DNA of 64,000 nt from Spodoptera frugiperda (Eukaryota > Arthropoda > Insecta > Lepidoptera > Noctuidae). The DNA lies in contig NC_064229.1 in NCBI RefSeq assembly GCF_023101765.2, forward strand, positions 6,672,473-6,736,472, given 5' to 3'. This document shows positions 47,701 to 61,393 of the stretch, piece after piece (the first letter of the stretch is position 1; every line of letters starts with the position of its first letter). Below the pieces are notes generated by a model. The model was not told where the DNA came from and did not search any database. It saw only the letters and a program-made list of their open reading frames with translations. Position numbers and translations under genes: made by a program.

Positions 47701-50037
47701 TTGTGCCTTCAAAAGCTAGCTTGACGATTTAGAAATACCTAAGTTTCTGCAATGATTTTCCTCAAAATGACATGTTGTTAATATTATTAAGTGGTTATAA
47801 AGTGGTTTATAGTCTATTCCTTTGTTGATTGTATATGAATAATTGTTATCTTAAGCCATTGTTTTATTACTTGAAATACATTGTTTAATCCTTAATAGAC
47901 AATGGTCTGTCATATTCTTCCAGGAAATTTATAATAATTTATTATGATTATACTTGAAACCAGTGTTACAAAACCGGAGAACAACACTCGGGAAGTCGGG
48001 AATAACATTTATGATACAAAATAAATAACTAAAAACATACAATTCTATAAATATGTACCTAAAATAAATAAACAAGGAAGAAAAATATAGTGTGGGGCAA
48101 CATTAAAAAAAAACACGATCTTTTTTAATTTTTAAGAAAATATTATTATTGTATTAAGAGATTATAAAGCAAACAAAATTATTAATCCACGAAAAGTATC
48201 AGCACTAAAAATGAAAATTTACCTCAATGGAGTATTGAAGTAAAATACTCGTTGCTTTAAGTTGTAGCTTTGGAACATGATGCTCAACTATTATAACCAG
48301 GTGCAGTAGTGGATCACTATTCACCACAGTGACGAAAAAGCAGTTAAATATAGTCATAATATTATTATATTATGATTTCCAGTACAGATGATAGACACGT
48401 TAAACGTTTTTGACAGTAGCTATACTGTCAAAAACGTTTAAGTACTTATGTTTATTAACAATAGGTAAGTGCCTGGATACTATACTACTATCCTACAGAC
48501 TAGCCACACCATTAATAGTACTAAAACTAAATGAAGCCGCTGGCTTCATTGCCGCATGCATGCAAGCCGCTGGCAAGAATCAGCTAGTATTTATAATGTT
48601 AATATATGTATATGTAGTTTAATTGTACATTGACCCGTGTAATGCCAAAACGCAGATTTACGCAAGACACAATGTGTTTTCTATTGTGCCTCATATACCG
48701 GCAGATAAGAGGTTAAAGTTATTAAAAATAAAAAGTACTTACATTAATTTTCATAAGCCAGTTGATAACACAGGCCCTTGGGACACTGGCAGTGCGAGGC
48801 ACATCAAGAGGCTTCCGCTCCACAGCCAGAAGATACTCGAACATGTCCGCGGAGTAATCTCTGTTCAGGCATCGCATGTACGACCTCTTCCCTAAAACAA
48901 TAACATTAGCCACCTACAATACGTATCCAGACCACTTTTTTTTTATGGATTTCCACTAGTATTGAATCGATGATGTCAATTTTTGCAGAAAGATCAACAT
49001 CAAATTAATTTACACACACCTCCTACTTTGAAGAAAGTAAACAACTAAGTCTAATGACTTATTCAAATGCCTTGCATTTAGAAATGGTTAATTCTAATCG
49101 ATTACTCGAAATGTCTCATAAATTATGTTATGGTTTGTTTACATTTACTTTATATTCTAACGTTGTATTTGCGCTGATCGACATGTGCGATGTAAAACAA
49201 TTTATGTGACATTACTGTGAATTTAAATTATCTCTGGTACCTACGAGTATAAGTTCAATAAGTACAAGAACTAATCAATACCTACATAAACTTAAAAGTA
49301 ACAAAAGAGCAATGAAAGGTTGCCACTTATTTAGTAAATTATATTGTACAAAACCTAGCTCAAGTTACGAAAAGTTTATTACTCATATATTCGATTGCAT
49401 CGATGAATTACTTACAGAAATCCGGAGTACCGAGTCTTTCTTGTAAAGTTTCATTGAACTGTAAACGCTTTTTCACTTTTTCATCATCCTTTCCTTGTTT
49501 GACAGGAGCTGGTGGTGACAAACCCTGCAACTCTCGACTATGAGGTCTTTTCAAACTCCTTTTTATATTCTTAATACGATTTGATTCCAAGCATTCCTGC
49601 AGATTTGGCGTTACAGCGTTCACTCCCAAAGTATTTTTCTTTTTATTCTGTGCGAAATATTTTCGGCTATTCTTATCATCCAAATGTATTTCATCATCGC
49701 TTATAGATATAACACTTGCGTCTTTATCTTCACTTCGATCCTTAAACACTGTATAATGCCAATCTAAATCTTCACTTCTCTGCCTTAATGTAACATATTT
49801 AGTATCAACCTGCAGAGGTACACGAGGTTTTAGTGGCACCACTTTACTAGGACCAGGCTTGGGAATATTTTGAGCAAGTAAAGTCCTCAAAGGACATCGT
49901 TTTGGAAGTTCCAGATTCTTTTTAATATTACTATCTTCTAATAAATGACTCGGTATGGCTGGTAACGGATCCTTTGGCAACGGTATTCTGGTTTTATGTG
50001 TATTTTCTTTGTCGACGTCGTGCCTTGAGGTCGCCAT
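44734..50037 (-). CDS. Divergent two-domain cyclin with KEN box, 485 aa
   Basis: Exons: 49416-50037, 48743-48891, 47017-47250, 46011-46249 and 44734-44947, total 1458 bases. I started at the ATG at 50037 (G at +4, A at -3) rather than an upstream Met with a weaker leader. Residues 1-210 are a disordered basic tail with K10-E11-N12 and overlapping R-x-x-L sites at 47-54, degrons used by the APC/C in mitotic cyclins. The N-terminal cyclin box includes Y-S-A-D-M-F-E-Y-L-L, P-R-A-C-V-I-N-W-L and E-K-L-Q-L-V-A-A-A-C-Y-W-I-A. A C-terminal cyclin fold follows from K-F-P-P-Q-P. The M-R-A-I-L motif of cyclins A and B is changed to P-R-A-C-V. It presumably binds a CDK in the nucleus or cytoplasm. Subfamily (A/B- or O-like) unresolved. 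Confidence 0.85.
46440..46610 (+). repeat. Dispersed lepidopteran repeat in cyclin intron
   Basis: The block cttcatgcctgtctcacatg followed by ggggtaggcggacacc, then tttcgcttcatcaacagtca and ttcttgcatgcg, is a recurrent moth repeat (from memory). Confidence 0.5.
48400..48441. repeat. Perfect short hairpin in cyclin intron
   Basis: Arms of 19 bases, ttaaacgtttttgacagta and its exact complement, around a four-base loop. It lies between the cyclin exons at 47250 and 48743. Possibly a MITE remnant. Confidence 0.7.
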
Positions 50038-50559
50038 GTTTTTTAAATTGTAACCGGCACAATAATGAAAATACAATAAATACATGCGGCCACGACCAGC
50101 GTGACTGTCAGTATGAGAGAATAATTTTACTTGTCATAGTATCATCTTAAATTACCCTCGAGCGTTTTGATTAAGTTCTATTTTAATCTGGTGAAGGTGG
50201 TAAACCTTTAGAAATTAAAGGAATCAACGAAACAAAAATTGCCAATTCAAATAAATAATTTAATCTTAACCATATCACAACATTACAAAATATAATAAAT
50301 AATAACTTACATCTAACTTACAAACTACGCTGTGTACTTTTTCATAATCAAATGCATCTGGTTGTTTATTTAGAAACTTGTACAATCTCACAGCAAGGTA
50401 TAAAGTACGTCATATTGAAACAAATAAATACAAGCGAAACGGGTGGGAATCTCTCTCGAGAATGTCGAAGGCAGTTGTTAGGTCCTCAGGACGGAGTATG
50501 AAAAAGAAACACCAAACGATGGTGATGAGGATTCAAAAATTCCAAACTAAGTTTTTAAA

Positions 50560-53500
50560 TTAGTTGTCAAAAGGTTTCTCGGGTTCCATGACTTTGCCGG
50601 CGACGACGACTAAGTTGTCCAGGGTGTCCAAGATGTAGAAGATGAAGGGATGTTCCACGTTGAAGCGACGGTACGACTTGGGTGGAGATAGGGGCAAGTT
50701 CTTTGATAGTTCCATTACTGTGTTGGCGGCTGTAAACAAAAGAAAACTTTATTACTACACACTGTGGATTCGTACTTCACTCAGCAGTGAAGTTTATTAA
50801 GAGAGAATTAATGGTTTTTTCTTTTACTATGCATTCCTTTTCGCATAACGGACATGCTCCATATTATAACTAATTAATTTTTTTGCTACTACTAGGAAAG
50901 CTTCGATAGTAACAAAGTTAAATATGTAATTACCTGCTAATTCTGAAGCAGAGCTGTCAGTTTCGTCAACACGGACAGCAACGTGCTGCACCAGCTCTTG
51001 TACAAACAGACCCTCATCTGAAGACACACCAGTCAGGTCTGCCTCTCGGCTGAAGATACTGCTGACACCGAACTAAGGAAAACAAAACAAAGTTTTAATA
51101 AATAACTAAAAAATAATACATAAAAGAAAGACATTATTGTTATGATCAATAAAAGAAGGAATACATAAAAGAGGGTTCCCATTGCATTCCCATTTGTTAC
51201 ATCCATCATTTTATCTTTCTTTATCATCAATTGTAAATATTCTAATAAGTATTGTTAAAAAAATCTCCAATGAAACACCCACTAACAATTTCAATATAAT
51301 TACAATAGATTGAATCACTCACTTTAGCCAATGCAGCGACAGGCTTAGTAGTAGTCTCCACTGAGAACGCAGGCATAGACACTTGGAGCTCTTCTTCCCT
51401 CAGACTGTCTTGGATGTCAGAGAGAGGTGTCACGGGCAAGTCAGCAGTCAACCTGGTCAGACCGTCGCGGGTGCGAGGTACCACCAGCAGCAAGGCGTAG
51501 CGACCACCCTAAATACATAAATATAGATTAATTCATACTTTAGAAACTTATAAAGTAAGAAATCCAGTAATGTTATGCTAAATCTTGATATCAAACCAAA
51601 TTTTTCTTTGTCACATCATAATTTTGATATTAAAATTTTTCTCCTTGTGCAACAATTCTTATTACGTGTACTTACAGCATAAGGCAGCTTGATGGCCTCG
51701 GCATCGAGTTCAGGAATGGCACCAGTCTTGAACATTCCCTTGATCTTCATCATAGAAACCTGCTTCTTCTCAGTGTTGGATTTGTAGAACACGCCAGGCT
51801 CAACAGTGTCGAATGGCGTCTCCCATGAGCCACGGAAGTACATGCCGTTGAAGATGATCATTAGAGAGTCTGAGATGGAGGCTGAAATAGGAAAATAGAA
51901 TCATAAGTATGAACCAATGTAATTAAATTAGCAAGAACAATATTTTTGAATCTATTAAAGCACACTTCTGGTCTGTTTACTACGTGAAGTGATTTACAAA
52001 CATGAGGTAAGATTATCTTACTTGATTTCTTTCCAACGCTGTTCACAGAGAGGCTGGAGGTAACATCACGAAGAGCATGCACAGCTTTAAGGCTCCTAGC
52101 ATGGTTCCTTGCTTCAACAGCTACCATAGTTTCTTCCTCATCTTCAGACTCAGTCTTCTTAGGGAAAGTCTTAACCAACTTTATCTTTTCCTTAATGTTC
52201 TTCGCTGGTTTGTAGTCCATATGGGAAATGTCTACTTTCTCAGGAATATCATCGACGGCAAAGGAGATAAGTTTCTCATCAGTTTCTTTAGGAGGCATCA
52301 TTTCAGGGATCTCCTCGTTTTTCTTCTCCTCGTCTTTCTTGTCAGTGATTTCGATGGTGACTTCACTCTTATCTTCATCATCATCATCTTGAATCTGCTG
52401 TTCAGGATTGTAGCGCTCTACAGATCGTACGTCAGTTAGATAATAGTCTTCTAGAATCTTCTTGTAGTCGTCATTGATAGTGTAGTTCTTGTAGATGTAG
52501 AAATAGTTCTTCAACTCTGGCTGGTTGTATTTGTACTCATGGTTATTCTTCAGCCTTTCCATGATGTAACGGTATGTCTTCCTGATGAGTTGAGGGTCTT
52601 GAGGCAGGTGTAGAGCTGATACTAACTGTTCCCTGGTTTCTCCACGGGCACCTTCAGCAAGGATGGCCAAGATGGCCGAATAACCGAGAGGAGAAAATGC
52701 AATGTTTTTGTCATCATCGATGTAACCCTGAAAATAGAGAAAATAACTGATTAGTATTTAGAAAATATACTTTTTTTTCAGCACGTAATACTATTATACG
52801 TATTTTTAGAAGAGAAAATGCCAAAAACTGTATTAAGGAATTTCATAGATATTCATTGAATGTTTACTAACAGCAGACATACATGATAGCTGGTCTATAT
52901 AACTATGTTGTCCATGTTGCAAGTTTATTATAGCCTTAATGCTAGCATTTATGAAAACATCCGCGGCTGTCGATCTCCACATTCCTCGGTAACTACATAT
53001 GCGCACATACTCGACATCAATTAGGCCTACAGCGAAACAATTAGTATCGCTATTGGCTGGAAATTGTGCAGTGTACCGTGTGGACTCAGCATCGTTGCCT
53101 GCTCTATTACAGACATGAGTTCTGGCTTCAGGCAATAGTCATGCATGTAAAGGGTTCTGAGGTTCGCATTCCAGTATATTTTTATTTCTATTTGTCTTAC
53201 TGATGTTTAAATGCGAAAGGTCTGTCAGGATGTTTCTTACTTTCCCCTAGGCAAAGCTGGTTTAAAATAATATTACCAGCACCATTATTTTCGAAACAGT
53301 GATTTCATATTTGTCCAAAATAAGGACTCGGTAAATCATTTCATTGTTTTTTCTCTTCTTATTTCTCACAATCATAACAAAGGAAAACAGAACTATTCAA
53401 CATATTCTCAAATCCTAAAGACCTACATTTTTTATCTAGATAATTGCACTTGGTAACTCAACTTATTCTCTAATTCAACTTAGGATGCAAAAATATATGT

Positions 53501-56500
53501 TTGTAATCACCTGGAAGATAGCTGTGGACAGTTCACTGCTGGCCTCTCCTACGAAGCTGGTGTCCTTGGGCTGGTTGGAGCGACCATTGCGAAGCCATCT
53601 CGCACTACTCAGTCCCACCACGAACAAAACTGGAAAATAAAAACAGTCAATTAGAACGAGTTATATGTAATACTCTTCATTCATGAATATACTAATGATA
53701 ATGATTATGAACTATTAGTCCTAGAGAGGATATTAAAATTATTTTAGTACCTTGGTCTATGTAATATGCTATTAGCACTAATAATGAGCATAAGCATAAA
53801 ACATAATATTGCTGCATAGGAATATGCTCTCGTAAATCATGTTCAAGTGTTGAATTAACAACTATCTACTTTTATGAGACATCAAGTTACTGCAATAAAA
53901 TATTATATCCCTAACAAATCGAAGCAACAAATCAGCAACCACTACCTATGTCTAAAAAATTGCTAGTCCTCTTTCATCTACCATAATATGAAAATACTAG
54001 CGTCTGCCAACGGCTTGGCATTTCCGTGGGATAAAAAGTATCCTAACACCCAAGTCAGCTCATACCCTGTCTGTATACATACCACATCAAAATCCGTTAA
54101 ATAGTTTTAGCCTGATTAACGCACACACATCCAAAAATCCAAACAAACAAACTTTCACATCATTATCTTAAGTGTGATAACGGACAATTAAAATAAAATC
54201 GACAGATTAATAAAATTCAACATCTAATCCACTATTTCTGCGCATACCTAAGCTAACACATTAACCTCCTTTACAAGTTTCTAGTAAATTAATGTCCTTA
54301 ATAATAACTCGATTACTCCTCGATGTAACTGTTCCGAGTGATATCGATTCGAGACTGGTTCTCGAGACATCTCGAGATTGTGGGTCGAGTATAGCGGTAT
54401 CGATGCATGTTACATGGAAGTCCAACTGTTAGTTGCAGGACATTATTTATTTATAGACTCTAAGCCCTGGTTTACATTGACTTTAAACGACGTCTGGTTC
54501 TTAGCCAGTTTTAAAACCACGTGTGCTTTAAGAAAGTGGTAATCGTCATTCGCTGCTCATGCTAATCTACTTGTGAAGAAGCCCTCCTCTAAATGAGAGT
54601 TATTTGCCATGATCTCCACGCTTGTCAGGAGGTTGGAGATTTCAGTTTAAAAGGTATAAGTTTAGCGGAGATTGCTGTTGTCTCTGTTAAATGTGTAGTA
54701 CTGGTTGAGAAAGTTATAGTACCCGCAACACCAGAGGAGTCACAGGTGCGTTGCAGGCCTTTTAAAAGGAATACGCTCTTTTCTTGAAAGTTTAAAGGTC
54801 GTATCAGTTTAGAAAAACCGCCGAAATAAATTAAAAACACAAATGATTTTACATTTATTGTAGTAAACCTAACAACAACAATAAATAAATTTGCTACATA
54901 TTGTATTATCCAAAGAAAGTTCATTTTTATGTTTCCTTCTAGAAAATTATTGTCCATAAAATATTCAACCGCATGACAGTGAGACATGAAACTGTGACAG
55001 TCGACTTTAAATACGAAGTGTTAAAATTCAAAGTTGAATTTTATGGTGAAGTCGTTCAAATAAATAAGTGATGTTCCAATACATATGTCTCTTGTACTGG
55101 ATTTTGTGAAAGCGATTTCTTCGTTCGTGAAAGTTTTCATTTTATTGTCGAACGTGGAATTTATTCACAATGCACGCATTACATTAGTATTTTACATCTT
55201 ACAAACAGATTTGCTGTTTGTCTGTTTCCTTGCTAAGAATAGAAAATCAATTCTAAAATATTCTCGTTTTAGTGCCAACTTCATTTTAATAGCTAATTTT
55301 CTACGCTTAACTATCCAAATCGTAGTCATTTTACTGATGTAAAATCAATTGGTTTCATTAATTATTTCATCTTTATGTGTATGTGTGTGTTCAGATATAG
55401 ATATATTTATCTGTTATCAACAAGAACTACAAAACCATCCTTGATTGCTATCATATAATTTGTTAGATACACTTGTTAGTAATTGTAAATAAAATCGTTT
55501 CCGTAAGAGCAGAACAATCGCAGTAACTACATCCGACAAACGCATGCGATTATGCGCAGATTAGCGGCACGGAGCGATGCGCCGGCGCACCCGACACGGT
55601 TGAGATCCGAATGCAACGATACAACGGTATGTACGGTGTAATAATGATATCTCTGCACTGATACGTCTATTTAATAGCGTGAACGAAGATAACATAATCT
55701 AGCATTACGGTCGTTTTCCCCAGTAGGGGTAGCTTTTACTTTGCCAAGTTGTTTGAGTCAGTTTTAAACTGACATAATTCTTCAGATACACGAAAATTAA
55801 TGCTATCTGATTTCTATATTAATTTTCCGCATGGGATAAAATTAATTATACGAAAAATCAACATAAAGAATGTATGTAAGTACCTTTGTAATTGTACTTA
55901 ACTCACAAATATATTTTATTCATTTTAATTCTACTACCTAAGCAAAAACGTAACACCTAATTGAAATTAATAGACAAGAATTTTGCCAGATTCTTATTAG
56001 GAGTGTTGATAATGTCCATTCTATTTGTACACTGTAAACACATAGACATTAAAACAGAACAATAGAAGCATTCACAACACATTCAAAGCCTACACAAAGT
56101 ATAGTTATTTAAAAATAATTCTTAAACGACATGCGTTTACCTCCTTTGTGGGTACTTGTAAAGACTAAGGTACAAAGCATGGGAAAGGCATGCGCTTGCG
56201 ATTGCTCCAGTGTCAGGTAAAGTAAAGCACAGAGCGGTGAACGTACTTTGCTGACCCTACCCCATTGTGCTCCGTACCGTCAGCAAACACATAGACAGAG
56301 TGACTCACACTTAGCACGCATTAGCACTGATATGATTATCATTTTCTAAACGGTTTTTAAATGTCAATGGCTGCTACGTTCCTGTCATTAAACCTGTGCT
56401 CGGTGACATAATGTTCCCGTTAAATGTCGACGGTCGTATTTTGTTTATATTTAATATTTTTAAGAATGGAATAGCTTAAACAGATATTAAAGAAACTACG

Positions 56501-59500
56501 AACTTCCTTAAAAATGGTTACTTAGATGTGATTTGATTCTTATTTCAACAATCAAAAACTCCATGCGTAAACCTTTCTTAGGTATTGCCATTTGTAGCTC
56601 ATAAAACTCATTGTATATTTGTAGCTATGTATATTTGTAGCAACCATATTATTTTTTTCTTGCATTCCAATTAATGCAAAATGGAACTAAGTATTCAAAA
56701 GTTGGAGGGGATCTGGCTAAGAATGATGCTGCCTCCTCCATTATAAAGTAGCACAAAACATAATAATCAAGAAAGGAACAGATGATCTGATTATACTTAT
56801 ATTTAAGCAGTTAATATTTCCTAGACGAAAAATCTATTTTTGCGCAAGCTGTACCCAGCTCTCTAAGTGCATGCCTCTCTCGAAAGTAATCACAGCGAGG
56901 CACAGAGTAAAATAATAATGTTTGTTGTAATGCCCAAGTACATACTTGTATAATTGTAGATATAAGTACATGTAACTGGCCACTCACAATTCTATATAAA
57001 TTCCAAGCTTTGCGAGACAATGTACAGACACCAGCTCTAGAAGCTACTCCATTCTGTCACGAAACCTTTATGGAATTCCAACCTTATCCCTTTGCTATTG
57101 AGTAGAAATTCTAATGCAGGATTTTGAATATTTGGTGTACCTTTTTGTGCCAGTGTTTGAACCTACGCAAAGAAATAAAATCCTATTGGTCTTGTTTGAT
57201 AGTTTTTTTTTTGCATTGAGATCAGTAAACTAAAGGTTTTAAAAGGTCACGCTATGCACTTAAATTCCTCATTTATTTTCATCTTTTTTACTATAAAAAT
57301 TCAAGAAAATATAGATCTTATCGCGTTTCTGTACATCAATATTAATAAACTAGTTTTTTGAAGACGAGATTCACTTAACAGGGGACTATTAGCGTTTCTG
57401 CCGCCTCCCAATAAACTCAATATTTACGCAAATGTGATTTTAAAAACGGTAGTATTGAAAGCTCTAATATTGAAGTATATTTTATCTTGCAATCCAACTC
57501 ATGAGAGTATGCAGCTGTGTAATAAGGTCCAATGTTTAGGGCCAACCTTTGGTCCAACTTGTGAGGCCAACATGGACCGTTATAATGGGTGGTAGGACTG
57601 TAGACATTACCACCATTCTCTAGAACATGCAGCTGTTTGTAATTTATTGTTATGAAATGAAGGAAATATTTCAAACGGTATCCTAACATGTTTACACATC
57701 ATAAAATCTTGCCATACGACGATAAGGCAGGCAGATGTTAGAACAATCATAGCAGCCAGGTGTGTTGGTCCAACAAAGAAATTAAGCGCAAGTGTATCAC
57801 ACTCATAGTCTTCATTGTTCTTTATCGCATATGAAAAAAGAAACTACTAACACGAAATTCCCCCATACGTTAGATACCTATATACATGTGTGTTTCCCAA
57901 AGCCATACTAGAAATATCATTGAGGCTATCAATAATATCTCAAAATGACTCCCAATAAGTAATTAAATCACGCTTCTAAAACGACGCGTGCGCACAGACA
58001 TCTTTATATTCCGTGAAATCGCTATTCGACACAGGCCTAGTTCTGTCTTTAACTGAATGAATGAACGAAAGAATCGGTGCAACATTTGAATTTGGAATAG
58101 AAACTCGTATATCGAGAGCGTAGAATGAGATCTCGTTTTTGATCCTTAGATTAGGCAAAATATTACCGTTCCAAATTTGAAACTACCATTAATAACTTTG
58201 AGTTTAATTTCAATACGGTACTCAAAGACTCTCAATGAGTACTTAACTTAACTATTCTTTAGTAACGATTTTGTTCTGAAAACAATTATAAAGGAGCCCG
58301 CTCCTGCATTATGTCATTTAATGATTATTTACATAATTACTCACGACACTGAGTACGGTGACAACTACCTATTTAAAAATCATAAACACATTGCACGCAT
58401 ATAGAACTAAAGTTTTCAATCACGATAATAGTATGACCATTGTCTAAAACTGGACTAAACCACCGATTAACTTCCTAATCACAAGAAAACAGCCTCGTGT
58501 GTGGTTGTCAACTATTTTGGCTTTAGATGGACTCGCAGATAACGATGCAGTCACGTACAAATGGCATGTCGAAGCCTTCCTTTGTCTTCAGTTTTTTTCT
58601 AAATAAACGGACGTCCAGCATTGAAATTTAAATGAAGTTCTGAGAAACTCACGTCGGCTTGTAAATAATAAATAAATTATGTAATTTATTGCGCATCTCA
58701 GTGCCATGTTTATGCGACATACGTATCGTTAAATATTGAAAATGAATACCAGACGATTAAAAGTTCAACACTACAAAAGTACGAACGTATTTTTAACAAC
58801 AATGAGTTTTTAATGACCTACTTTTAGTGTTTTCTTGGTTTTTGACATTTATAAACTATAGTATTCGAATTTCGAAGCGTATACAGAATTGAATCAAAGC
58901 TAAAGGAATATATAAAACATATCTATTGTTGGTTTCCGTATACTCCAAATAATATCTACCTACACCTAAAAGAAGTAACCAGAGTATCTATCAGGAAAAA
59001 ATAAGATTTTTACATACAGATACAAGTTCTCTCATTTAGGGAAAAACGAGTATCACATAATAGAACTTTGGCAAACCAAGAAAACTGACTAAATTGATTT
59101 ACGTTGAGTTCTCCTTGTGCAGATATTACCTCAAATAAACTCTAAGTTCTAATAGATAAGTCACGTTTTTCAATACCTAGTGCACACTTAATTACTGAAT
59201 GCTAAACCTACCTCACTGTGATTACTCGAAGGTCGTGTACCAAGCACTAAGACTTGGCCACACTAGGTACATACTTAGGTATGCTAATATATCTAAAATA
59301 TTATCATAATGCAATCTTATTGTCACGAAACGATTATAAAACCTGTTTTATTTATATTCCAATTGTTGTATTGCAAATATTTATTAGATAAGGCAAAATT
59401 GTTAATGCACCTTTGACTTTTGAAATGAGTCTGGGAATGATAATGATGGAAATGATATTTGACAAAAATCTCTCCTCTTACTGCAAAAAACCTTTTTTTA

Positions 59501-60611
59501 TGGGGAGAAAATCATCCAATGACTTCGAGAGGCAGTGTCAAACTCTTACTGACTAAAAAACACCCCGTTCCTACTCCTGCTTTAGGGTCTATACAAGAAA
59601 AATAAAAATTATATTCATAATCAGAACAGTATAGATTTATCCTCAAAATCGAATTATCTATTTCTTTGAAATGCATTCTCATTCTAGGAAATCTAGCAAT
59701 TATAACATAGTCTGAAGTCATAGTCTAACGTATAACCTAGGTGATGAGCTCATGACTCAGATTACACACAAATATAATGATGTCCTAACATAACTTGGTA
59801 ACTTATTAACATAACAACGACTGGCTTAGGTTAAGTAATCGTAAATGCGCAATAAGTGTATTGAGATGCATTATTTAATATCGATATAAAGACATCATAA
59901 GGTATTATTGACAAGGGTATTATAGTACACGATTGTCACCACCGTAACTCGTATCGTGGGTATCGTAAAAGCCGAATAAGACACTATACATTCAAAGTTA
60001 AAGTCAAAAATATTTATTTCAAATAGACCGGGAAAACACTTTTGAACGTCAAAGCCAATATTAAATAAAGAATGTCTGTCTGTCGGTCAGTCCTCTAGTG
60101 AAGCTATTTGCTCGTTCCAAAGTGTAGATTCCTATGGAACGAGCAAGAAATTCCATAGATTACTCTTTCTATTCTATTCTATTATATTTGACAGAGACCA
60201 GGTAGCATCGTTATTTGGGAAACCTGAACATTAGTGAGCTCTAAACTCCAGTAGTGGAATCTTGAAGTTGATGGTAATGAATTAAATGCATAGAAAAGTA
60301 AAGTCTAATGTATATCTACAGCCTAAATACTTCGGCATGTGAAAAGAATATTAAATAATAGATCCAATATAAGGTAATTATGCATGTTCATGTATAAAAC
60401 TCATTTTGAGAGAAAAGACACGACGTTTCTGAATAATAATTAATATGCAACATGATAGCTTTCCAATACATTATGTGCACACGATTGCAACGAACTTTCA
60501 CCAGCTTTCCGATTACATAAAAATAGAAAAACTTATGTGGAAGAAACATGTAAGTTTGCATGTATATGTTAAAGCTTAGATAATGGACTTACCTAATAAC
60601 AGCGGACGCAT
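50560..60611 (-). CDS. Secreted serpin with acidic insertion, 514 aa (Spn100A-like?)
   Basis: Exons: 60593-60611, 53511-53629, 52022-52727, 51676-51881, 51323-51508, 50934-51072 and 50560-50729, total 1545 bases. The first coding exon encodes only MRPLLL plus one base. With the next exon it forms the signal peptide MRPLLLVLFVVGLSSA, about 7 kb upstream of the rest. Serpin landmarks: K-N-I-A-F-S-P-L-G-Y-S-A, L-M-I-I-F-N-G-M-Y-F-R-G-S-W, G-G-R-Y-A-L-L-L-V-V-P and H-P-F-I-F-Y-I-L near the end. Residues about 157-260, where helix F normally lies, hold an Asp/Glu/Lys-rich insertion. The hinge reads D-S-S-A-S-E-L-A-A-A-N-T, with Ser/Glu where small residues are needed, so fast protease inhibition is doubtful. 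Drosophila Spn100A also comes to mind for an acidic insert; this is a guess from memory, not shown here. Confidence 0.88.
53630..60592 (-). other. 7-kb first coding intron of the second serpin
   Basis: Holds LINE-like tails (about 54000-54130, and 59993-60190 with aaatagaccgggaaaacact), family-2 repeat at 59479-59583, and a short GC-rich patch at 55560-55620. No separate gene recognised. Confidence 0.5.
59479..59583 (+). repeat. Dispersed retroelement family 2, copy 3 (truncated)
   Basis: The blocks gagaaaatcatccaatga, agaggcagtgtcaaactctt and cccgttcctactcctgct match 12590-12720. Confidence 0.65.
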
Positions 60612-60759
60612 TTTGCAGGTCTTTGGATACTCTTATGATCTGAAAATAAGAGAGATCAGGTTATAGGTTATGTGGATTTCGCATCCATTACTCTCAGTTT
60701 ACATTATAGCCTGAATTCGATGGTCATCTCTAACAACCCACAGAAAGCCAAAAATGCAC

Positions 60760-60960
60760 TTATAACTCCTCTGGTGTTGCGGGTGGCCATAAGTGACGCC
60801 GATTGCTTAACATCAGGTGATCCAATTGCTCGCTTGTCACCCTATTCCATAAAAAGATGATATTATGTTTTTTATGGAATAATGGAAATGGAAAAAAGAT
60901 AATATTATCTTTTTTATGGAATTAAATAAAAAGATAATATTATCTTTTTTATTTACCATG
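60760..60960 (+). repeat. LINE-like 3' tail followed by short palindromes
   Basis: The tail ggtggccataagtgacgccg and atcaggtgatccaattgctc ends at attccataaaaagatgatat. It is followed by three related hairpin-forming units of agataatattatct. Confidence 0.6.
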
Positions 60961-61393
60961 TTTATTAGTTATTGTGAGTTTCCAATATTTCCCGTTTTAA
61001 ATTCTAATAAAATTCCTATTGACCATGTCAGTGTAAAAACAAGTAATTTTTAAAACAGAAACAAAACACCATCTGTTACTGAATCCCAGCAACAAGATAT
61101 CAACTTTACATCTCGCAAAATTAAGTTCAAAATTAATTGAATCGTCAAAACGAGTTACGATCGCATTAATTTATTAAAAAGTTAGTAAAGGGGACATTGA
61201 TTTATTGACTATGATGACATTTGACCTTGAACTTTTGTCAACTTGTACGTCTTAGTACCAACATGAGGTAGACGACATAAAAATAGATGACGTATTCCAC
61301 TTGGCATGTATGTATGTATTTATATAATGTGTGTATGTATGTATGTTATTGTACCTCCTTGTGCTTTACAAATACATACTATATTAATTCTTC

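Noticed and set aside
48214..48310. Possible extra cyclin exon reading K-L-Q-L-K-A-T-S-I-L-L-Q
   Set aside because: It fits phase 0, but including it would insert about 20 residues between W-L-M-K-I-N and the next helix. Skipping it aligns with the cyclin fold with a one-residue gap.
52833..53135. 100-codon frame on the - strand in a serpin intron
   Set aside because: No domain or signal recognised and serpin exons join cleanly without it.
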